Shown here: positions 56,491 to 64,000 of the stretch, one piece after another
How the letters are laid out: each line of letters starts with the position of its first letter
Numbering within the stretch: the first letter of the stretch is position 1
Source: Zanthoxylum bungeanum
Lineage: Eukaryota; Streptophyta; Magnoliopsida; Sapindales; Rutaceae
Length of the DNA: 64,000 nucleotides
Reading direction: 5' to 3'
Assembly (NCBI GenBank): GCA_019454045.1
Contig: SKCR01007571.1
Location: 1-64,000 of the forward strand
The notes under the pieces: generated by a model
What the model was told of the DNA's origin: nothing
Databases searched by the model: none
What the model saw: the letters and a program-made list of their open reading frames with translations, nothing else
Translations under genes and position numbers: made by a program

Positions 56491-58547
56491 TGTTGGACAG
56501 TTATGACCCATAGCGTCACTATCTGTACAGATCATGGTGTTGTTGTACAAATTAACTATGTGACAAAGGAAATTGCTCTCTTATCATTTGTGATTAGATC
56601 ACCAAGATGTATAATGATAGGAGGTCCTTATGATTAGTTCTTGGATTGAAATGATATGAGACAGTATCAATGCACGAAGGTTTAATCATTAAATATCCCT
56701 AGTCAGAGTATTATCGAGATTGGACATCGATAATGCGTAAGAGACTAGTATTACACTTGTACGCATTGTGAAGGCATAACGGCATAGTTCTCATATATTT
56801 GGGTATAGGATACTCATACAAGTGTAGTAGGAGGTTGTGTTCTACCGATGGTACGGAAAACAGCTTCGCTCTGGATAGACCCTTCGGAATTCCATTGGTA
56901 GTATGACTATGTGTCTATGGAAGTCCGAATCATGGTAGGTGTATTTGGTCTTAACTTGAGACTTGCACCGCTAATACTTGCGACAATCAATATACTTTGG
57001 TTTTTGGTCGTCCAGGGCTTTAACGGTTCTGTGTACGCCTCTGCTGGGTATATTGAGAATTGTAGTGTGTTGGGTTGTGATGTCAAGATGGAAGTATCAT
57101 CTCAGTCATAGTGGAGATGATTGTCACGTAGGATACAGAACTGGTTCTCTTATGTACTGCTGTCATCGGGATAAAATGACTAGGCCTGTTTATCTGATTA
57201 TAGAGACTAGTTACCAAAGATTCGATATGTGCTTCGTACGGGGCAGACACAATTCCAGCCCCAGGCCTTACATGTGACATCCGATACTGGATCGAAATAC
57301 GCAATACTACGTATACTACGCCTGATATAGATCACATATTCCTGTAAGGATATTTCGGGAGAATTGGGTAGGCATGGAGCTTTGCTAGAAGCCAACCTTG
57401 TCTTGTAAATCGATAAAAACGTAGTACTAGGTACGTACGTGTTCGGATAGTCCGATGACCGGATTTACTGCCAATATATCCGGGGATCTCATGGGCCGCT
57501 TCCCAAAGATTCACAGATGATGTATGACTCGCACTTTATTAATCTGGGATTAATTAAATGAGAGAGAAAATTAATCTGGGATTAATGAAGGAGATATTTT
57601 ATCTGGGATAAAATATCATTTAAAGAGAGAAAATGATTAATTTGGAATTAATCTATAAAATTAGTATATTCGATATATTAAACGAAATTGGATTTCGACG
57701 AGGAATTGAAATTAGGTTTTATTCCTGCGAACGAGTTCATTTAGAATTAATTCGTTAGCGACGTGAATAGTAATTTTGCTAGGCAAAGTTATTTAATTAA
57801 ATTAGATTTAATTCGTTAATTTGGAATTAGCGAACCCGAGCCCGGGAATGTTTACGAGCGCACTCGCATTTCAAATTCAAGTGCGGCCCGCAAGTCGCAT
57901 CAAGCATCAAATCATTAGTCACTTTGAGTGATGTGACAACTTGTCACTTGATGATTTAGTGATGTGAATAGTTGATGTGTGTGGTTGGAATGCATTATTG
58001 CATTTTTGCCTCCAAAATTTTGTGTTGACTTTTGGAAAGCCTTTTACAAAATTTGGTATATGGTTTTAATTATTTTTTGAAATTCAATTATTTGGTATAT
58101 GTTTAATTGATTTTAGAAATAAATTAACAAATACACAAAAAAAAAAACGCAAACCACTTTCTCTCTCATTCCTCTCCTCTCTCTCACGCCCAATGGGCTG
58201 TCTTCTTCCTTCACCGGTTTGCCGAGAATGGCAAGGAGAAGCAAGGTGTTTTTGTTGCAAAATCACCAAGTGCTAGCACACAAAAGGGTCTTGCGAAGGT
58301 GATAGGGAACCGCACATGTGAGCATGGAATTTCCACACAAAGCTTGGAGCTTGGAGGAATCAATATTGCCGAAAATTTGAAGGCCAAAATCAGTGCACTG
58401 CCGAGACCATCAAGGAGGCAGAGAAGAGTTTTGTTCTTCACCACATCGCCTCAACCGATCGATGTAAGTATTCTGCAACTTCTTCGTGTATTCGCACTTA
58501 TGTTTCTATGCTTTAATCGATCCTCGGGACTTAGAGATTTCCCAACA
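56491..58547 (+). repeat. 3' LTR of element D
   Basis: TGTTGGACAGTTATGACCC to TTTCCCAACA, 2057 bp. GTGCTAGCAC at 58270-58279. Its terminal part is the version without interruption that explains how LTR B was split. Confidence 0.85.
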
Positions 58548-58886
58548 GATGACACGTGGCACATCGCATGTTAGCAGATCGGCTGTGATGGTGACACGTG
58601 GCACGGTGCACGTTAGCAAAGTCAAATTTTCTCAGATTCTGACTTGTGGACCCGGTGCATGTTAGCACTGTTCGGCGCACGTTAGACGTCGCGACGCTGA
58701 CAAAATTACCAAAATGCCCTTTTTCCAATTTTCATTGTTTTGCTCCAAATCACATCCAGAATGTCCTGAAACTTTATTTATCTACAAAATAACACAAAAC
58801 ACATCAAAATATTCACAAAAATCAAGAAAATATACAAAATATTAGGTCAAATGAGTGGGAAATAGTGATATAATTACCACTCATCA
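58548..58886 (-). repeat. Athila-like LTR 5' fragment
   Basis: Minus strand starts TGATGAGTGGTAATTATATC at 58886 and follows the pattern of 20932 ('GACCTAATATTTTG', 'TTTTGATGTG'). The far end has two GTGACACGTGGCAC-like pieces and 'CGGTGCACGTTAGC', absent from the other two copies, so it is a separate subfamily. Cut at 58548 by the LTR of D. Confidence 0.65.
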
Positions 58887-61448
58887 CCTTTGGGCATGTA
58901 CTTAAATTAGGAGACTGTTATTAATGTATCTAGTTTGACTAAGAACTATATCTCTATATCTAGTTTAATCCATTGCGGGTGTACCTTTGTATTCCAGAAC
59001 ACAAGGTGTTTGTTTATAAAGATGATATTGAGATATACACATTAGATATGAATAACAGTATTTATATTTTGAATATAAATGAATCTCAACCATATAACAT
59101 GACAAACAAATAGCTCAAATTGAGTAAATCAAATGAGACTTATTTGTGGCATTGTCATCTGTGATGCATTATCAAGATTCATATATTCACACTTTTGAAG
59201 AGTGGATACTAGGACGGATTTGATTCTAATTCAAATAATGTCTAAGAATCTAGTTTTATTAGGCAAAGTGCCTAAAACACCTTTTATTTGGTAAAAGTGC
59301 AAGAGCCACTGATCTGTTTGCCCTCGTTCATAGTGACGTTAGTGGGCCCATGTCTAGCTAGGCTAGAGATGGATATGAATACTTCGTAAGCTTTACGGAT
59401 GTGGCATCGTGTTACGGTTATGTGTATCTTATGAAACACAAGTCAGAAACTTTTGAGTAATTCATAGAGTTTCGACACGAAGTAAGAAAACAAACCGGTA
59501 AAGTATTAGAACATTGCGGTTAGACCATGATGGACAATACTTAAACATATAACTCGCTCTGAGCTACCATTTTTCTTCTGATGATACGCATTAAACAGTG
59601 CAATACTTATTTTGAATAAGGTTCCATGAAAATTGTTAAACAGACTTCATATTAGATATGAACAGGAAAGAAACCGGGTTTCTCATTCCTGAAGATTTGG
59701 GAATACTGGGCATATGTTTGGATGGTACCAAACTAGAACCAAAATCGGATAAGTGCCTATTTGTAGGTTGTCCTAGGGAAACCAAAGTCTAGTACTTATA
59801 CAGCTCACAAGAGAACAATGTAATTGTTGCTCTCCATGCGGTTTTCCTAAGAGGAATTCTTATGCAGTGGTAAGTGGGAGGAAAGTAAAACTCGATGAAA
59901 AATCGGAGTAATACTGTTTCAGGCACCGAATCCTTTACGGAACACCAACAGTTCATCATGGATGAAACTGTACCAATAATCTTCGAATACACAAGAACTG
60001 CGTAGGTCGGAGAGAGTAAGAAAAAAAATCTGGGAGGTATGGGTTTCCGATCTCACCTCATATAGATATCAATCTTATTGAGGAAGACGAACCGGCTACA
60101 TATGAGGAAATGATACAAGGTATCGACTCCTTTTATGGCAAAGTGCCATGAAGTCCGAAATGGATTCCATGTATACCAACCATGTTTGGATACTGGTTGA
60201 TGTACCGAAAGGCATTGTGCCTATTGGTACTATATGAGTCTTCGAGAAAGACATACATGGATGGCAACATACAAATGTACACCGCCAGGCTTGTACAGAA
60301 AGGATATCGTCAAAGACATGTTGTCGACCACGACGAAATTTTTTCACCTGTTGCCATGATTAAATCTATTCGAATAATGCTTGCTATAACTGTATATTTC
60401 GTTTATGAAATATGACAGTTGGATGCCAAAACCGCTTTCCTTAACGGAAACCTTTTGGAGATGTTTGTATGCAACATCCTGACGGTTTTATCGTGCCAAA
60501 ACATGCAAAGAAGGTTTGCAAGTTAAATCGATCCATTTATGGATTGAAGCAAGCATTGTGTTCTTGGAACCAGGGTTTTGATGTAATCATAATGGTATAT
60601 GGTTTAATTCAAAACGATTGATTCTTGTGTATATAAGAGGGTTAATGAGAGTGCACTAACAATCAATGTCTTATACATTGATGATGTATTGCTTCTTTTA
60701 TATAATATAATCGGTGAAAGCTTGGCTTTCATGAAAAATTCTCCATAGAATACCTGGGAGAAGCAGGCTTTCTTCTAGGAATAAAGATCTACTAGGATAG
60801 ATCTAGACTCTCTCAATGTTCGTACGTTTTGAAATGTATGTGACCTGATGTCTCATATGCTTTGAGCACATGTAGACACAATCAGGCCAATCCAGGTGAT
60901 GGTCACTGGATTAATATGTAGAACATCCTTGAGTATCTTGGATGAACTAAGGATGCATTCTTAAAATATGGGGAAAGGAGAACTTGAGGTAACTATGTTC
61001 ACCACTGCAAGTTCCCAAACCGATAAAAATGACTATAAGTCGCAATAAGGGTACTATATAGTTTGAATAACGGAACAGTGAGCTGGAAATCTTCCAAGCA
61101 AGATACTGTTGTCGAATAAACAACAAGAGCGGAACATTGCTGCAGTTGAGGCAGCATTAGAAGCATTTTGGATCTAAATAATCTTAATCGGATTATGAGT
61201 GATTCTATTAGCAGCTGAGCTAGGCTACAACACAGGCTAAAGAATCATGGTCTCATCAATGATCCAAGTATGTACTTCAACTAATTAATCTGATTAGTTA
61301 GATCATACATCGTGGCGATGTGATGATCGAATAAAGCGTATCAGATGATAACCTTATAAATCCGCTGACGAAAGCCGTTTCTCAGCAGAAGTTTGAGCGA
61401 CTCGTACATAGTTCAGGTGTTAGACACTTGAGTGATTGGCTATAGGCC
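58887..61448 (+). pseudogene. pol: copia pol of element E, best-preserved reverse transcriptase
   Basis: Starts inside the protease/pre-integrase region. Integrase keeps H-S-D-V-S-G-P with Asp GAC at 59335-59337. Linker 'KSDKCLFVG' near 59745. RT: a 77-codon open stretch at 60182-60415 reads 'YTARLVQKGYRQRHVVDHDE' then FSPVA and SIRIMLAI; further on LDAKTAFLNGN (about 60418-60450), 'RSIYGLKQA' (about 60533) and YIDD within VLYIDDVLLL (about 60668-60700), the catalytic aspartates. RNase H 'SWKSSKQD' near 61080. Several frameshifts remain, so it is not active, but it lacks the lesions shared by A-D. Confidence 0.82.
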
Positions 61449-61459
61449 AAGTGGGAGAT
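61449..61459 (+). promoter_or_regulatory. polypurine tract of element E
   Basis: AAGTGGGAGAT directly before the LTR. Confidence 0.8.
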
Positions 61460-63774
61460 TGTTGGATAATTATGACCCATATCATCCCTATTTGTACAGA
61501 ACATGGTGTTGTTGTACAAATTAACTATGTGACAAAGGAAATTGTCTTTTATCATTTGTAATTGGATTACCAGGATATATAAATGATAAAAGTCCATATG
61601 ATTAGTTTCGGATTAATAAGATATGAGACAGTATTAATCCACTAAGTTTAATCATTAAATATCACTAGTCGTAGTATTATCGAGACTGGACATCGATAAT
61701 GCGGAATAGGCTAGTATTACACTTGTGCGTGTTATGGAAGCGTAACAACATAGTTCTCATATATTTGGGTATTTGATACTCATGCAAGTGTAATATGAGG
61801 TTCTGTTTACCAATTGTACGGAAACAGTTTCACTCTGGATAAACCCCTCGGAGTCCCATTGGTAGTATGACTATGTGTCTATGGGAATCCGAATCAGGGT
61901 AATACTTGCGACAATCAGTATACTTTCGTTTTGGTCGTCCGGGGATTTAACAGGTTCTGTGTACGCCTCTTCTGGGTATACTGAGAATTGTAGTGCATTG
62001 GGTGTGATGTCAAGATGGAAGTATCACTTCAATCATATGGAGATGATGATCACGCAGGGATACAAAACTGGTACTTTAAATGCTATAGCCATCGGGGAAG
62101 TATGACTAGGTAATGACTTTCCGATCATAAAGAGACTAGTTGCTAGTGATCCGATATATGCTTTGTACGAGGCATACACAACTCCAGCCCCAGGCCTAGC
62201 ATGTGACATCCGATACTGGATCGTAATACGAAATACTACGTATACTACGCCTGAAAAAGATCTTGTATTCCGTGGCAGAATATTTCTGGAGAATTGGGTA
62301 GGCACGGTGTTTTGCTAGAAGCCAACCATGTCTTGTAAATCGGTAAGTACGTGGTATCGGGTACGCACATGTTCGGATAGTCCGATGATCGTATTTACTG
62401 CCAACATATCCAGAGATCTCTTGGGTCGCATCCCAAATATTCACCGATGATGTTTGACTCGAACAATATTAATCTGAGATTAATAAAGAAAGAAAAATTA
62501 TTCTGGGATTAATTACGGCAAGAATTAATCTGGGATTAATTATCAGAGAAAGAATTAATCTGGGATTAAATTCGTCGAGAGGAGAGAACGCGATTAATTT
62601 GGAATTAATCGGTAAAATAAATTTAATAGTTAAATAAGATTTTACTATTTAATTTATTTAATTGGGCTAAATAATATATTAGATATATTAATTGAAATTG
62701 GATTTCAACAGGAAATTAAATTGGATTTTAATTTTAGCGAACGAATTAATTTGGAATTTATTCGCGAGCGATTTTCGTAATAATTTTACTGGGTATTATT
62801 ATTTAATTAAATTAGATTTAATTGTGCCGCGACGGAAAATTCGTTTAATCGGATTAAACGAATCCGAGCCGAAATGTGTTGAGAAAGCCCACTTGAATTT
62901 TGAATTTAAAGTGGGGCACAGTTCACTTATATCATTAGTCATTTTTGATGATTGACATGAGTGATGAGTTTTGATGGAAACTTAAATACACTCAACATAT
63001 TTAATTTGAGATTAATCTCTCTCTCCTCTCACTGGATTTGGCCGAATGGCCACAAAGGAGTAAATGGCTGATTGGTTTCTTTCTGACTTGGTCAAAGTAT
63101 GGCCACGAATTGAAAACAACAAATGGCCATTAAATGCTCTGGCCGATTGATATCATTATATTTATAAGGCCATTGACCTTTTTAAAAGTTCTCAGTGAAA
63201 GCAATTACCTTTTTTGCTGTTCTTTGAAAAAGCAGAATAGGCTTTTACTTTCTAATTGGCCGTATAAGCTAATGGCTCACTGACTTCATTCTTTTCAATA
63301 TAAAAAGGATAATGAACCAAAAGCTTATGAGATATATCTCTCTCTCGTTTTTTTTAGTGAATTGGCAGAAAGCACATTTGTTTTTTCTTTGAGAAATAAA
63401 AATGAAAATGGCCTCTGATATTATCTCTACTTGGCCGATTGCTTTTGAAGCTAGGCTTTTGGCCGAGAGGCAATTTGCCTCTGTTTTGGAAACAAAGGCC
63501 AAAAACTAATGGCCGTTTGCTACCCCTCTCTCTCTTGGACAATTTTATTTTTTCTTGGGAGATAAAATTTGTTTCACTTGTTCTTACTAGCACATATGTG
63601 AGTCAAATGAAGGTGATAGAGATACTCACCCAAGAGCTTGGAGCTTTCAACATCCATGAAAAGTTTTGAACTCAAGCCGATCAATGTAAGTCTTCCGCAA
63701 CTTATTTTTGATTTTATTCACACACGAATCACGTTTAGAGATCCCGTGGCATGTCTAGGACACTTACAAAAACA
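61460..63774 (+). repeat. 3' LTR of element E
   Basis: Starts TGTTGGATAATTATGACCC; probable end AAAAACA near 63774, about 2.3 kb. The first 1.4 kb matches the other copia LTRs; from about 62980 the sequence is its own and is crowded with GGCC, mostly as TTGGCCGA or ATGGCC (about a dozen between 63049 and 63510). TATATTTATAAG at 63157-63168 is a plausible TATA box. TGTATCTGATAA after the end resembles a decayed PBS. Confidence 0.72.
62463..62612 (+). repeat. expanded TTAATCTGGGATTAATT repeats in LTR E
   Basis: Five spaced copies, against three in the A 5' LTR, followed by a GATTAATTTGGAATTAATC palindrome-like unit. Copy number differs between LTRs of the family. Confidence 0.6.
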
Positions 63775-63963
63775 TGTATCTGATAACAAACAGTATTAAA
63801 ACTGCTTCTATTTATTACATAACTTCATTTCAGTATAGAACTTATCTCAAAACAATGAAACCAAAATTCAATAAGCTTTAATGAAAAACCATTTAGAAAT
63901 CATAACAAAATTTTGAGTAAATACTCCACTCATAGTGCTACGGTAAGTCGGTGTTGTGCACAG
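63775..63963 (+). other. unassigned AT-rich stretch
   Basis: Follows LTR E and precedes a gypsy LTR start. No coding motif; may be the tail of the Athila-like element whose LTR begins at 63964. Confidence 0.35.
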
Positions 63964-64000
63964 TGATGAGCATAAAATATATGACTATTTACCGCCCCTT
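63964..64000 (+). repeat. start of another Athila-like LTR, cut by the window end
   Basis: TGATGAGCATAAAATATATG matches the starts at 20932, 27371 and 58886. Confidence 0.6.

Larger units (their letters stand above)
46137..58547 (+). mobile_element. Ty1/copia element D, defective, with internal duplication
   Basis: Plus-strand order: LTR (46137-48211), PBS, leader, gag piece, leader again, gag, pol, PPT, LTR (56491-58547). The internal region is 8.3 kb against 5.6 kb in A because a 2.43-kb segment is tandemly repeated. It starts inside the gag at 46136. Flanks ACTAC and GATGA do not match, so either the target duplication is lost or the two LTRs come from different insertions. Confidence 0.8.

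Overview
This window is plant nuclear DNA made almost entirely of nested, broken LTR retrotransposons. The evidence for a plant is: Ty1/copia elements with primer-binding sites (PBS) resembling plant initiator tRNA-Met, two kinds of Ty3/gypsy LTR resembling Athila and Tat/Ogre, and one damaged copy of a plant-type LOG (cytokinin-activating) gene. A flowering plant, probably a eudicot, is an inference. I see no intact host gene, no rRNA or tRNA gene, and no bacterial or organellar operon. Coordinates of TE borders come from reading by eye; TG...CA ends, PBS and polypurine tracts (PPT) fix most of them, and junctions inside decayed sequence are good to about 10-30 bases.

Layout. 1-2386: minus-strand copia internal region (element Z). 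2387-2431 and 12278-14255: one minus-strand copia LTR split by a complete plus-strand copia element A (2432-12277) with a recognisable target-site duplication. 14256-20680: minus-strand copia pieces (element B and partial LTRs). 20681-22731: Athila-like 3' tail and LTR. 22732-25028: leader, PBS and LTR of a different copia family, minus strand. 25030-25230: Tat-like LTR fragment. 25437-26088: LOG pseudogene or retrocopy. 26089-27551: a second Athila-like tail and LTR start. 27552-36976: copia element C, minus strand. 36977-39300: four blocks of related tandem repeats. 39301-45068: Tat/Ogre-like element on the minus strand (leader, PBS, two head-to-tail LTRs, PPT). 45071-46136: copia leader and the best-preserved gag. 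46137-58547: copia element D, with an internal tandem duplication. 58548-58886: Athila-like LTR fragment. 58887-63774: copia element E with the best-preserved reverse transcriptase and a 3' LTR. 63964-64000: start of another Athila-like LTR.

The dominant copia family has about 2-kb LTRs and a 2-2.8-kb leader, the architecture of the BARE/Angela group. Most copies (Z, A, B, C, D) share the same disabling changes: lost or closed gag start, the same gag deletion, a stop in the protease, an altered first integrase aspartate, and a damaged YxDD box. Two partial copies (gag at 45615, RT at 60040-60720) lack those changes that can be checked in them. The simplest reading is a non-autonomous subfamily spread in trans by a fuller relative, as described for barley BARE-2 and BARE-1. 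The leader of this family carries a conserved pair of overlapping hairpins and a conserved antisense reading frame, both worth following up.
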